A stretch of 64,000 bases of DNA from Spiroplasma ixodetis Y32 (GCF_030316605.1 NZ_CP127040.1:1-64000); one strand, 5' to 3'; shown: positions 30,932-41,170, numbered from the stretch's first letter. Translations and numbers: made by a program. Notes: generated by a model not told the origin, from the letters alone.

Positions 30932-31096
30932 TTAAAACTTAAGCGGTTTTAAATTATTACTTGTGATTTGTTGTGTATTTTCTGTTTCATTTATCGTTTC
31001 AATTTCATTTAATAAATTTATTTTTTCTTCTTCAATTTTATCTAATTCTTGATTCCATTTTTTAATTTTTAAAATGTGTGCTTGTATCTTTTTCAC
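30932..31096 (-). CDS. small coiled-coil protein with GTG start
   Basis: 54 aa: VKKIQAHILKIKKWNQELDK, IEEEKINLLNEIETINETEN, then TQQITSNNLKPLKF. Predicted helical coiled coil. Start set at GTG with RBS AGGGGAG 8 bases upstream. Divergent from the partition operon that starts at 31257. Function unknown. Confidence 0.55.
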   Translation of the reverse strand: MKKIQAHILKIKKWNQELDKIEEEKINLLNEIETINETENTQQITSNNLKPLKF

Positions 31097-31212
31097 GATC
31101 AACTCCCCTTATAATCTAAAACCTTTATAAAGTTAATTATACAAAAATATAAAATATAAATTTATTTTATAAAAATGAAATTATAACTTAATAATAATTA
31201 TTATTTATATCA

Positions 31213-31246
31213 CTTGTGTTTTTTGTGATATAAATAATAAAAAAGG
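31213..31246 (+). promoter_or_regulatory. long inverted repeat before partition operon
   Basis: TTATTTATATCAC and GTGATATAAATAA separated by TTGTGTTTTTT, immediately upstream of the RBS AAAAGGAG of the gene at 31257. A candidate operator or attenuator for the partition operon. Confidence 0.55.
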
Positions 31247-31256
31247 AGTTGATATT

Positions 31257-31535
31257 ATGCCAAAAGTTAGTAATAAATTATCAAGTTTAAATATTTTAAA
31301 ATCTAAAAATCCAACAGTGCAAGAACAAGTTAAAAATTTAGCAAGTTTTGCTTGTACAAAAGATTTTGAAAAAAGAGAATGAAATAAAGTTTTACCACCA
31401 ATGACATGTAATCCAATTTTAGTTGAAAAATTCAGAAAAGAAGCTAAATCAAAAAAATGAAAGTATACAACTTTAATGAATGAAATTTTAGAAGAAAGAT
31501 ATGGAACGATTGATAATGAAAGTGAGAATAAGTAA
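31257..31535 (+). CDS. small ParA-operon DNA-binding-like protein
   Basis: 92 aa, homologous to 27014-27289 in its second half (DFEKREWNKVLPPMTCNPIL, then FRKEAKSKKWKYTTLMNEIL). Two UGA=Trp codons. Three bases before the parA ATG. Probable regulator or partition partner. Confidence 0.7.
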
Positions 31536-31765
31536 TTATGAAAATGATTTCATTTGGAGTTAAAAAAAGGGGGGGGTTGGCAAAACTACCCTTTGTAAAA
31601 ACATCGCTTATAAATTAGCTTTAGAAAATAAAAAAGTTTTATTAATTGATTTAGACCCACAAGCTACACTCTCAATGCAATTTTGTCAAATTAGTAAAAT
31701 TAATGAAAATAAAAGTCTTATAAAAATACTTAATGCAATAGACTTAATTTCATTAAATAAAATAA

Positions 31766-32704
31766 GGCTTTTCTCCCTTTATGTACTATTTTAAATTTTA
31801 TCACATAAATGCTGAGAAAAGCCTATCTACGGACTTCTCCCCACATTTTTAAATGAAACATAGCATTACAGTTTCAAAAGTAGGTATCTTGTTGAATTTA
31901 TATGCAGCTTCTTTGGCATATAAATGAACATGATGTTTTGCAACTTTGATATGTGTTTTAAATTTTCTTCGTATATGTTTTCATACTGATTCAATTTGAT
32001 TGGTATTTACGCCAATTTTTGAAACATAACCATCTTGATGGTTAACTGTTTTGTGATTAGGGAAAAGTGATTTGAAATCACGATATCCTTTTCAAGAATC
32101 AGTATGTACATCACACTTTGAAGAAATATGGTTTCTTGCAAACTGCAAAAGATTTTTACTTTTTGCGTTTTTGATTACTTTCACAATTAAATTATTGGTT
32201 GTTTTTTCATAAATCCCAACAATTAATGTTTTATTTATCAAAGATCTTCCTTGTTTTTAAAACCCATATGTGAAAGATACATTTCATCCATTTGCACTAT
32301 GCCCTCAACAATAAATTGATGTTCTTGTTTGGCAATACGATTTCTGATTTCATGACCCATTCTTCAAGCAGTTTTCAAAGTCACACCCAATTCTTTTGCA
32401 ACATCAGTTGATGTAATTCCATGTTTGGTGTTTATTCATCTAAAGATGAGATAAAATCAAAATCTCAAAGGTGTTTGTGACTTGTAAAAAATGGTGCCAT
32501 GAAGAATACTAAATGTTTGATGACATTTCAAACATCTTATTCTTCTTAAATTAGAAGTATTCAAACTTGTTCAAGAACACATGATACATTTGTTTTTCTT
32601 CAAACTTGCTATATATTTTAAACAATCCTGTTCTGTTTGAAAAGCATTGTTGAACTCATTCAATTTCATTGTTTCCTCCACAAGTACATGTGGGGAGAAG
32701 TCCG
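31766..32704 (-). mobile_element. IS1595-like insertion sequence (copy E)
   Basis: 939 bp, flanked by TAAAATAA (31758-31765, 32705-32712). Lacks one base in a T-run (CCTTGTTTTTAAAACC) and one in the terminal palindrome. Confidence 0.92.
31849..32669 (-). pseudogene. IS1595-family transposase, frameshifted (copy E)
   Basis: 821 bases. A deletion in the codons for GFKKQGRS, just after the first catalytic Asp, breaks the DDE core. Confidence 0.85.
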
Positions 32705-33281
32705 TAAAATAATTCAACAAACTAAATATAAAAATTTAGATATTATTAGTTGTAACGAAAATCTTAATAAATCTACAACTTTAATTAATACATTTTATTC
32801 AGAAAAAGAAAAATATTTATTGTCTGATTTAATTTATAAAAATAATCAAAAAATATTTGATAGTTATGATTATGTATTAATTGATTATCCACCAACAATA
32901 CAAGAATTAGCATTAAATTTTTTAATTTTAAGTGATTTAATAGTCATTCCAATAAATAGTGGTAGTGGTAGTTTTAAAGGATTAATTGATTTAAAAAATA
33001 CCCTAAATCAAATATGTCGACAAGAAAATAGATAAGCGCCAAATATGAAAATTGTTTTTAATAATATCAAAGACAATGAAAATACCAAATTTATTTTTAA
33101 CTGGCTAAAAGATGAAACTTTAGATAAATTTTTATCTAATAACATTATTAAAAATAGTGATACCTTCATTAAAACAGAAAATGATTTAGATAGCATTTGA
33201 ACAAATCCTTATTATTGACGTCAAAAACAAGCATATGAAGAACTTATTGCAGAAATTATATAAAAAGGAGTTATATATAAA

Positions 33282-33509
33282 ATGATTGATAAAAAATTAA
33301 AAGAGGAAATAAAAGATAATGATGAAATTGCAATTGCTTTGGAATTAGCGCTTGAACAACAAAAAAATATTAAAAGACCAGATGAAAATTTTATTACAAA
33401 TACAATCAACATACTGATTTGTAATGAAGCTGAAATTCATGTTTATAAAGATTTAATTAAAAGAATTAAAAAAGGAGAATTTGCTAAAAAACAAGAAAAA
33501 ATGAATTAA
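33282..33509 (+). CDS. small protein downstream of parA
   Basis: 75 aa: MIDKKLKEEIKDNDEIAIAL and ELALEQQKNIKRPDENFITN, then TINILICNEAEIHVYKDLIK and a basic end. Helical and acidic N-terminus. RBS AAAGGAG is 11 bases upstream. It occupies the position of a ParB/ParG partner but has no recognisable DNA-binding motif. Confidence 0.6.
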   Translation: MIDKKLKEEIKDNDEIAIALELALEQQKNIKRPDENFITNTINILICNEAEIHVYKDLIKRIKKGEFAKKQEKMN

Positions 33510-33517
33510 ATATAAAA

Positions 33518-33637
33518 AACACCTAGTTATTTCTAACTAGGAGAAGTCGGGAGATATACTCTCTTGCACAGCATTATCTGTACTAAACATTAATGTTATA
33601 CGATAAAAACATGAATATGTCAAATATCTAGAAAGTA
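33518..33637 (+). ncRNA. structured leader upstream of MazF-like gene (copy 2)
   Basis: CCTAGTTA (33522-33529) pairs with TAACTAGG (33534-33541). GGGAG/CTCTC forms a second stem, then the conserved block TTGCACAGCATTATCTGTAC, then AACATTAATGTT. The same architecture as 1236-1331, with changed but still complementary bases in the first and last stems. Confidence 0.6.
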
Positions 33638-34123
33638 ATGTACAAAATGCAAACAAAATGAAGACAATTACAAAAAGGAACTGGCATAAAAGTAACAATT
33701 ACTGGAGATATTGATGAATTTGGTAAGCAAAAGTATCGTCCAGCAATAGTTATTAAGTCATATCCAAGTCATGTAAAGGTACAACTTCTTAGTACAAAAA
33801 AAGGTATCAATGCTTATTACAAATGTTTGATTGGCAATAAAGTATCTTATGTTAGACCAATTTATCATGTAACAATCAGCCATTCTGTTGTAATTCATAG
33901 TTATTGATTTGAAAAAGGAAAAAGAATTCAAATCAATAAAAAGAATGTATTCTTTCAAAAAATTATTGAAATGGAGTATAAAGAAATTTTTGATAAAAAT
34001 TTAGATTTTACAAAAATAAAAGAATTAGAAATCAAAGTCCAAGAACAAGACATTGAAATTAAACAACTTAAGAAGCAAATTTGTATGCAATCATTAAAGT
34101 TAAAAAATCGCAATCATGGATAG
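33638..34123 (+). CDS. MazF/PemK/ToxN-like protein
   Basis: 161 aa, homologue of 1332-1808: KGTGIKVTITGDIDEFGKQK, YRPAIVIKSYPSHVKVQLLS, YVRPIYHVTISHSVV, and the same coiled-coil end IKQLKKQICMQSLKLKN. The middle is diverged while the core and tail are conserved. An ATG at 33612 in the position of the copy-1 start leads to TAG after four codons, so 33638 is the usable start. Candidate RNA-cleaving toxin; see the leader. Confidence 0.5.
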
Positions 34124-34159
34124 ATTTCTTTATTAAAACCAATATCGGTAAAATTAATT

Positions 34160-34211
34160 TTTAAATCATGTAAAATTATATTAAGAAAATTTAGGGGGGG
34201 GGTAAAAAAAT
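34160..34211 (+). promoter_or_regulatory. lipoprotein promoter and G-rich RBS
   Basis: ATGTAAAATTATATTAAGAA then AATTTAGGGGGGGGG before the ATG. Shared with 13820 and 41330. The nine-G run may be phase-variable in length and would alter RBS spacing. Confidence 0.5.
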
Positions 34212-35081
34212 ATGAAGAAATTACTAAGTATGATCGGAGCCATAACTTTAATTGGTACAGCAAGTACAAATATTATTGCTTGTAAAGAAGGAGAAAAACC
34301 ATCACCAAATCCAACTCCAACAAACAAGACAGAATTAAAAACAATTATTACAACTACTCAACTAGGTTTAATTGTTATGAATGGTAATGAACCAACTAAC
34401 CAAGAGTTGTTAGATGCGATTAAAAATAATAATGCAGGGGCTAGAGATTTACCTTTGTCAGCATTCACTATTAAAGATAGCGCTAGTTCAACTACAGCTA
34501 CAATTGTAGGAACAGGAACTTATAAAGGCGAAGTTATTTTAACTTATGAAAAAGATACTAGAACTGATTTAAAAACAATTATTACAACTACTCAACTAGG
34601 TTTAATTGTTATGAATGGTAATGAACCAACTAACCAAGAGTTGTTAGATGCGATTAAAAATAATAATGCAAGGGCTAGAGATTTACCTTTGTCAGCATTC
34701 ACTATTAAAGATAGCGCTAGTTCAACTACAGCTACAATTGTAGGAACAGGAACTTATAAAGGCGAAGTTATTTTAATTTATGAAAAAGATACTAGAACTG
34801 ATTTAAAAACAATTATTCAATTAACTGGATTAGATTTAAAAGCTGATACAACTAAAAAATTTAGTGATTTAGACCAAGAAATTTTTAAAGCAGATCAATT
34901 TCTAAGAAAGTTTATAGATAATTTACAAATTACATATTATACTTCAAAAAATTTTAGAACAGATATAACTGAAAATGTTCAAAGAACAGGAACCTTTTTT
35001 ATTAAAATCAAACTGCCGAAAGGAAAGGAAAATTTAATTTTTCGTGGTATTACTGATTATATTCAAATCACAATATCTTAG
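34212..35081 (+). CDS. lipoprotein with duplicated 78-residue module
   Basis: 289 aa. Signal peptide MKKLLSMIGAITLIGTAST with lipobox NIIAC. Residues about 40-117 and 118-195 are two nearly identical 78-residue modules (TDLKTIITTTQLGLIVMNGN, EPTNQELLDAIKNNN, TATIVGTGTYKGEVILTYEK), differing at Gly/Arg and Thr/Ile positions. A diverged third part follows (LKTIIQLTGLDLKADTTKKF). The same module occurs once in 13820-15052 and 41330-42649. Membrane-anchored surface protein; function unknown. Confidence 0.8.
   Translation: MKKLLSMIGAITLIGTASTNIIACKEGEKPSPNPTPTNKTELKTIITTTQLGLIVMNGNEPTNQELLDAIKNNNAGARDLPLSAFTIKDSASSTTATIVGTGTYKGEVILTYEKDTRTDLKTIITTTQLGLIVMNGNEPTNQELLDAIKNNNARARDLPLSAFTIKDSASSTTATIVGTGTYKGEVILIYEKDTRTDLKTIIQLTGLDLKADTTKKFSDLDQEIFKADQFLRKFIDNLQITYYTSKNFRTDITENVQRTGTFFIKIKLPKGKENLIFRGITDYIQITIS
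34330..34797 (+). repeat. direct 234-bp internal duplication
   Basis: Two adjacent 234-bp copies within the lipoprotein gene, differing at only a few bases, indicating a recent in-frame duplication. Confidence 0.8.
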
Positions 35082-35207
35082 AACCTGTTTAGGAACTTTT
35101 TGGATTAATTATTGATAAAATTAACATTATAATAGTTATTTTATAATAAAAAATAGATTTTTAGTGGATAAGTCGTTAAATTATAAAATCTTTTTAACGC
35201 AAAAAAT

Positions 35208-35270
35208 GAATAGAAATTCTTTTATCAAGTAAAAATATGTCGCATAAAATTAAAAAACCAATGAATGCTT
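35208..35270 (+). pseudogene. fragment related to 6250-6811
   Basis: KKWIEILLSSKNMSHKIKKP, matching KKWTEILLSSKAILQYHKK of the frameshifted gene at 6250-6811; cut by IS3 copy 5. Confidence 0.45.
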
Positions 35271-36484
35271 GGATGGGTTACACTTTATTGGACACTAATT
35301 ACGTAGACAAGTGAACAAATTAGTGAAAAGAAAGGAATTATAATTATGACCAATATTAACTCATATACCGACGAATTTAAAAAGCAAATAGTAGCTTTAT
35401 ATCAAAGTGGTAAATCAATATCTTGCCTTGTTAAAGAGTATAATGTTACAAGAGCAGTTACTTATAAATGAATTAAGCAATTTACTAATTCAGGTAGTTT
35501 TAAAACTAAAGATAATCTTTCTGATTTAGAAAAACAATTAATTCAAGCAAATAAAGAATTAAAACAGTTACAAATGGAAAATGATATTTTAAAGCAAGCA
35601 GCACTATATAATAGGCAGAAAATAGAAATTATTGTTAAAAATAAATCTAAATATAAAATTCGCACAATGTGTCGTTTTTTAAAACTCTCTAAATCAACAT
35701 ATTATTTTAATTTAAAAAAAAGAAAAAAATCAAAATAATATTTATGAACAAGCTGTTATTAGTGCTTTTAAAGAAAATAAAGAAGTTTATGGAACAAGAA
35801 GATTAAAAGTCATACTAGCAAACCAAGAAATTTATTTATCACGCAGAAAAATTAAAGAAATTATGAATAAGCATAATTTAATATCAAAATACACTAAATT
35901 ATCATTCAAAATCATCATAATAAAGTTAATGATAGTCAAATAACCAATCTTGTTAATAGAAACTTTAATAATAGAATTAAAAATGAAGTTATTGTTAGTG
36001 ATTTAACTTATGTTTAAGTTAATGGTAAATGAAACTATATTTGCTTATTAATTGACCTATTTAACCGCGAAATTATTGGACATAGTGTTTGGAGTTAAAA
36101 AAGATGCATCATTAGTAAATCAAGCATTTATGCAATCAAATCGCTGTTTAAAAGATATTGAAATATTTCATAGTGATTGCGGCAATGAATTTAACAATAA
36201 AATGATTGATAAACTTTTATTAGCATTCAATATTAATCGTTCTTTAAGCAAAAAAGGCTGTCCTTATGATAATGCTATTGCTGAAGCAACTTTCAAAACT
36301 TTTAAGACAGAATTTATTAATGATAGAAATTTTACATCATTAATCCAATTAAAATTAGAATTATTTGATTACATCAACTGATATAACAACATAAGAATTC
36401 ACAGCACTCTAAACTACTTAACCCCAATCAAATACCAAGCACAAATGTCTACCAAAAAATAGTCCTAAAAAGTGTTGCCATTCC
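35271..36484 (+). mobile_element. IS3-family element (copy 5)
   Basis: Both ends present. orfA runs from 35346. orfB has single-base deletions near 35717 and 35912, a CAA-to-TAA change near 36014, an extra T near 36086 and HSDCGNEF for HSDRGNEF. Inactive. Confidence 0.9.
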
Positions 36485-36495
36485 AATAAAAATAT

Positions 36496-36580
36496 ATAAT
36501 TTAAATGCAGGTTGAGCTATTTCATTGGTGAACCTGTCAGCAGTTAGGATATTAGCGTATCGCTAACTGCATTTTTTATT
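36496..36580 (+). ncRNA. two-hairpin RNA ending in a strong terminator
   Basis: CAGGTT (about 36508) pairs with AACCTG (36531). After TCA, GCAGTTAG-GATA pairs with TATC-GCTAACTGC around a 6-base loop, then TTTTTT. The GC-rich stems stand out in the AT background. The 5' side is cut by IS3 copy 5, so it could be the 3' end of a structured RNA or an attenuator whose gene is gone. Confidence 0.5.
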
Positions 36581-36649
36581 GTTTTTATTTATGAAGTTGT
36601 TTTTATTATATGCTTTTTTAATTCAAAAGAAAGTTAATAACTATTTGAC

Positions 36650-36700
36650 ATAATCAAAAAATACTTTATTTACTTATTAAAAGTGTTATAATTATAATAG
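36650..36700 (+). promoter_or_regulatory. promoter of secreted-protein gene
   Basis: TTTACTTATTAAAAGTGTTATAATTATAA: -10 TATAAT at 36687-36692 with upstream TG. It matches orphan copies at 17448 and 58327. Confidence 0.5.
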
Positions 36701-36813
36701 ATAAGAACTTATTTCCTAATTTTGGATAAATATCCATATGTTCATAAAAACTATTATTATCAATCCAAAATTTCCTTTTCAATTTATGATGTACATAAAG
36801 AAGGTGTATTAAA

Positions 36814-37962
36814 ATGAAAAAACTATTATCATTGCTTACAATAAGCGTTTTAATTGGAACTAGTGGTGTAAATTTGGTTAATACTAAATGTTTTACAAAT
36901 AATGCTTCCAATTTTAAAAATAGCTTAACTACACAACAAAATAATAATCAAACCATAACAAGATATGATAGTTTAAATCTTGTCAGTGAAAAAATTTTAA
37001 ATAATGCCATAAACAGTACAATAAAAAATATAAATAAAAAATGTAAAAATGATATTAACTGAACTGTTAATGGAAAAAATTATAATTATAAAAATGAATT
37101 ATTGAAGGTCTTTAGTAATAAAGAAAATTTATTAACAACAAATAATCAATATGAGCAGTTTTTAAGTCAAAATAATAATTATCAAAAAAATAACTTAGGA
37201 TTATCATTTCCTATGAATTATGATGGTGTATACTTTCCTTGATGAGGGTTTGGTGATTATTTTTATTGATATATGTCATCCGATAATGTTAAAAAAATTA
37301 AACAATATTTAGCATATGGACAAACAGCATTTGTGCTTGCTGTTAACTCCATATTATTAGCTAGTGGTGTTGGAGGTCCACTGATTCCATTAGTTGATGC
37401 GTGTTTATTTACATTCACTGCTAGCTGATATATGGATAATGTTCCTTCATTTGATAATGGTAATGGAGTATATCTTGGAATATCAATATTACCTGCTCCA
37501 ACAATCTTTGAAGTAGGTAGTCAAGATAAGTATATTTCTAAAGTAAATTCTTTTGAAGTTGATTATAGATTTTTAGCAGCAGATTATATTACTACATGCA
37601 TAGATGAACAAGGAATTAATTATTTATTAAATTATTATAATAAAAATAATAATGATAATTTTGCAGATAATGTTATAAGTCCATATTTAAAGCAATTAAT
37701 ACCAGTTGATCATACTGGAGCAGGTGGTTCCATTACTAATCAAGATTATACAGATTGATCTCATTCTTTTATTCAAAATGATCCATTTTGAACAAATAAT
37801 GTATATCACTCTCATTTAAAAGATTTTATCTTTTATAATCCAAATTTTAGATCTATTGATATAAGAACTAAAAGGGGATATAACACAACAGTTATGGAAG
37901 ATCCATATGATTCAATTCATCATCATTATGATGATACTTGAGAAATTTGAAAAAATTCTTAA
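36814..37962 (+). CDS. secreted protein with central hydrophobic segment
   Basis: 382 aa with about ten UGA=Trp codons. Signal peptide MKKLLSLLTISVLIGTSGVN, no good lipobox. An Asn-rich region comes first, then an aromatic block (YFPWWGFGDYFYWYM), a long hydrophobic stretch TAFVLAVNSILLASGVGGPL continuing through VDACLFTFTASWYM, and a His/Trp/Tyr-rich C-terminus (HHHYDDTWEIW). RBS AAGGTG. No family recognised. Export signal plus a central hydrophobic hairpin fits a secreted membrane-active protein or an anchored surface protein; neither is proven. Confidence 0.7.
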
Positions 37963-38002
37963 GTTAATTTCTACAATTTTCAAAATTTCTTCTTAAATTA
38001 AT

Positions 38003-38038
38003 AAAAAAGATGATTACCAAAAATAATCATCTTTTTTA
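38003..38038 (+). terminator. terminator after secreted-protein gene
   Basis: AAAAAAGATGATT and AATCATCTTTTTT form a strong symmetrical hairpin usable in both directions. Confidence 0.75.
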
Positions 38039-38252
38039 TTGGCATAAGTTAGTTAAGTTTACTCCTATAATTTTTAATCTAGACAGTATGATTAGTTTAA
38101 ATAATTAATAGTTAAGGAGTAAAGATGAAATATAAAGTTTATACAAGAAAAATTAAACTAGATGTTTTAAATGAATATGTAGTGATTAAAAAATTAAAAA
38201 CCATTGATATTAAAACCAAATATCAATTATCAACCAGATCATTAATTTATAA

Positions 38253-39192
38253 CGGACTTCTCCCCACATGTACTTGTGGAGGAAACAATGAAATTGAATG
38301 AGTTCAACAATGCTTTTCAAACAGAACAGGATTGTTAAAATATATAGCAAGTTTGAAGAAAAACAAATGTATCATGTGTTCTTGAACAAGTTTGAATACT
38401 TCTAATTTAAGAAGAATAAGATGTTTGAAATGTCATCAAACATTTAGTATTCTTCATGGCACCATTTTTTACAAGTCACAAACACCTTTGAGATTTTGAT
38501 TTTATCTCATCTTTAGATGAATAAACACCAAACATGGAATTACATCAACTGATGTTGCAAAAGAATTGGGTGTGACTTTGAAAACTGCTTGAAGAATGGG
38601 TCATGAAATCAGAAATCGTATTGCCAAACAAGAACATCAATTTATTGTTGAGGGCATAGTGCAAATGGATGAAATGTATCTTTCACATATGGGTTTTAAA
38701 AAACAAGGAAGATCTTTGATAAATAAAACATTAATTGTTGGGATTTATGAAAAAACAACCAATAATTTAATTGTGAAAGTAATCAAAAACGCAAAAAGTA
38801 AAAATCTTTTGCAGTTTGCAAGAAACCATATTTCTTCAAAGTGTGATGTACATACTGATTCTTGAAAAGGATATCGTGATTTCAAATCACTTTTCCCTAA
38901 TCACAAAACAGTTAACCATCAAGATGGTTATGTTTCAAAAATTGGCGTAAATACCAATCAAATTGAATCAGTATGAAAACATATACGAAGAACATTTAAA
39001 ACACATATCAAAGTTGCAAAACATCATGTTCATTTATATGCCAAAGAAGCTGCATATAAATTCAACAAGATACCTACTTTTGAAACTGTAATGCTATGTT
39101 TCATTTAAAAATGTGGGGAGAAGTCCGTAGATAGGCTTTTCTCAGCATTTATGTGATAAAATTTAAAAATAGTACATAAAGGGAGAAAAGCC
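38253..39192 (+). mobile_element. IS1595-like insertion sequence (copy G)
   Basis: 940 bp, flanked by ATTTATAA (38245-38252, 39193-39200), inserted in the plectroviral-type transposon. Confidence 0.93.
38288..39108 (+). pseudogene. IS1595-family transposase, frameshifted (copy G)
   Basis: 821 bases; GATTGTTAAAATAT lacks one T compared with GATTGTTTAAAATAT, shifting the frame after about residue 16. The rest of the frame is open. Confidence 0.85.
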
Positions 39193-39737
39193 ATTTATAA
39201 TTGAGTAAAAAAATATCAAAAAAATAATAAATTAATTACTATTCATACTTTTCAAACAAATCATCAAATAGATAAAGTGAATATCAAAGATAAAAATTTA
39301 AAACTTGAAAATAAAAAACTCAAAAAGTCACTACTAAAAGAAAAAATAAAAAATGAATTTTTAAGACAAAAACAATTCTGTGATAAAGAATTAAAAAACA
39401 ATCAAAATATTTTAAATAGTAAATTATTGAAAAGTAAATGTTTTTTAATAGTTGATAAATATAGAAATAAAAATTATGGAATTAATGACATAATTAGTTT
39501 GTTACCTATCAGTAAAGTTGCATATTATAAATGAATAAAAAACGGTAAAAAGAAATATCAAACAAAAATTGATAATGAGTTATTAAAAGAATTAAATAAA
39601 ATTGTTATTATTAGCAACAAAGATAAAATAATTAAAATTACTAGTTTAGAAAAGGTGAGATTAGAATTAAAGAAAAACAACACCAATCTTAAATGCAGTA
39701 AAAACAGCATTATGAGGTTATTAGAAGATAATAATAT

Positions 39738-40364
39738 CACAAACTATTAACCAAACCCAAAAAACAGCGTAGAGCGAAATCTAATTCCTTAAAATCAAAT
39801 TTCCAAGATTTATTAAAACGTAATTTTACCAGTAATACTTATCTTGAAAAAGTTGGCATTGATGGTACTTGATTTAAAGAATTAATTATTAATAATAAAA
39901 AAACTAAATTATTATTAGAAATTGCTACAGATATGAATAGTAATGCTATAGTTGGTTGAAAAATTAATAAAAGTGAAAATGCAATAACCATTTTAAATGT
40001 TCTTAATCAAGTAACAAAGGAAAGTCGTAAAGAACATAAAATATTTGCAACATTTATCCAGTCTGATTTAGGTTCAGGTAATACTAGTAAAATAGTTACA
40101 AATAGTTTTAATAAAAGTAAAACTTTAATTCATTCAAAAAGTTTATCAGGATTTAAAGGCAACCAAGTAAGTGAATGTTTAAATCGCTGAATCAAAAGAG
40201 ATTTTAAAATTATGTTTGGTAACAAGTTTAATAGCATTAAACATTTCACAGAAGCATTAAGAAAATTTATTAACTGATGAAATAATGATAGAATGATTTT
40301 ACGATTAAAAATGTCTCCAAACCAATTTGTACAGATTTGAAGACAAGAAAGTAAACTTATCTAA
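39738..40364 (+). CDS. transposase orfB (plectroviral-type, copy 1)
   Basis: About 208 codons in the -1 frame relative to orfA. The DDE core reads GIDGTWFKELI (Asp), FIQSDLGSGNTS (Asp), GNQVSECLNRWIKRDF (Glu), followed by FINWWNNDRMILRLKMSPNQ. The motif spacing is IS3-like, with the SDxGxxY and E-x6-K elements altered. No ATG at the beginning; expression would need frameshifting from orfA, which is broken here. Confidence 0.7.
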
Positions 40365-40388
40365 CCAATTCCTTACAATTGGAATGGT

Positions 40389-41170
40389 GGAATGGCAACA
40401 CTTTTTAGGATTATTTTTTGGTAGACATTTGTGCTTGGTATTTGATGGGGGTTAAGTAGTTTAGAGTGCTGTGAATTCTTATGTTGTTATATCAGTTGAT
40501 GTAATCAAATAATTCTAATTTTAATTGGATTAATGATGTAAAATTTCTATCATTAATAAATTCTGTCTTAAAAGTTTTGAAAGTTGCTTCAGCAACAGCA
40601 TTATCATAAGGACAGCCTTTTTTGTTTAAAGAACGATTAATATTGAATGCTAATAAAAGTTTATCAATCATTTTATTGTTAAATTCATTGCCGCGATCAC
40701 TATGAAATATTTCAATATCTTTTAAACAGCGATTTGATTTCATAAATGCTTGATTTACTAATGATGCATCTTTTTTAACTCCAACACTATGTCCAATAAT
40801 TTCGCGGTTAAATAGGTCAATTAATAAGTAAATATAGTTTCATTTACCATTAACTTGAACATAAGTTAAATCACTAACAATAAATTCATTTTTAATTCTA
40901 TTATTAAAGTTTCTATTAACAAGATTGGTTATTTGACTATCATTAACTTTATTATGATGATTTTTGAATGATAATTTAGTGTATTTTGATATTAAATTAT
41001 GCTTATTCATAATTTCTTTAATTTTTCTGCGTGATAAATAAATTTCTTGGTTTGCTAGTATGACTTTTAATCTTCTTGTTCCATAAATTTCTTTATTTTC
41101 TTTAAAAGCACTAATAACAGCTTGTTCATAAATATTATTTTGATTTTTTTCTTTTTTTTAAATTAAAATA
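40389..41170 (-). mobile_element. IS3-family element, truncated (copy 6)
   Basis: Right end present (GGAATGGCAACACTTTTTAGG). orfB runs to the codons before MCRFLK and then stops abruptly at the 59-bp palindrome at 41171. orfA and the left end are absent. Confidence 0.88.

Larger units (their letters stand above)
31538..33263 (+). pseudogene. parA: parA disrupted by frameshift, IS copy E and nonsense codon
   Basis: MKMISFGVKK is followed by a run of seven A and eight G that shifts the frame inside Walker A (should read KKGGVGKTT). The corrected frame gives NIAYKLALENKKVLLIDLDP. IS copy E interrupts at 31766. Beyond it come IIQQTKYKNLDIISCNENLN, DYVLIDYPPTIQELAL (Walker B) and a TAA at 33033-33035 where Lys is expected. 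The tail NPYYWRQKQAYEELIAEII ends at 33263. Three independent lesions. TSD TAAAATAA. Confidence 0.88.
38125..39750 (+). pseudogene. transposase orfA interrupted by IS copy G
   Basis: MKYKVYTRKIKLDVLNEYVV to SLIY, then the IS, then NWVKKYQKNNKLITIHTFQT, a coiled-coil part and a second HTH region (DIISLLPISKVAYYKWIKNG). Stops at TAA 39748. Relative to the second copy it has one extra base (ATATCACAAAC versus ATATCCAAAC). Confidence 0.8.
38041..40372 (+). mobile_element. plectroviral-type transposon copy 1, carrying nested IS1595-like copy G
   Basis: Left end GGCATAAGTTAGTTAAGTTT and right end AAACTTATCTAACCAATTCC form imperfect inverted repeats. The internal sequence matches the element at 45850-47232. 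IS copy G is inserted at 38253-39192. The element is about 1.39 kb without the insertion. Confidence 0.85.

Noticed and set aside
32637..32700. Plus-strand start MKSIVELIQFHCFLHK leading into the parA 3' half
   Set aside because: This start lies in the inverted IS copy E; it is a chance fusion and not the native parA start.
33008..33412. Two minus-strand ORFs opposite the parA end and the 75-aa gene
   Set aside because: Mirror ORFs of genuine plus-strand coding sequence, with Ser/Phe/Leu-rich composition typical of reverse frames.
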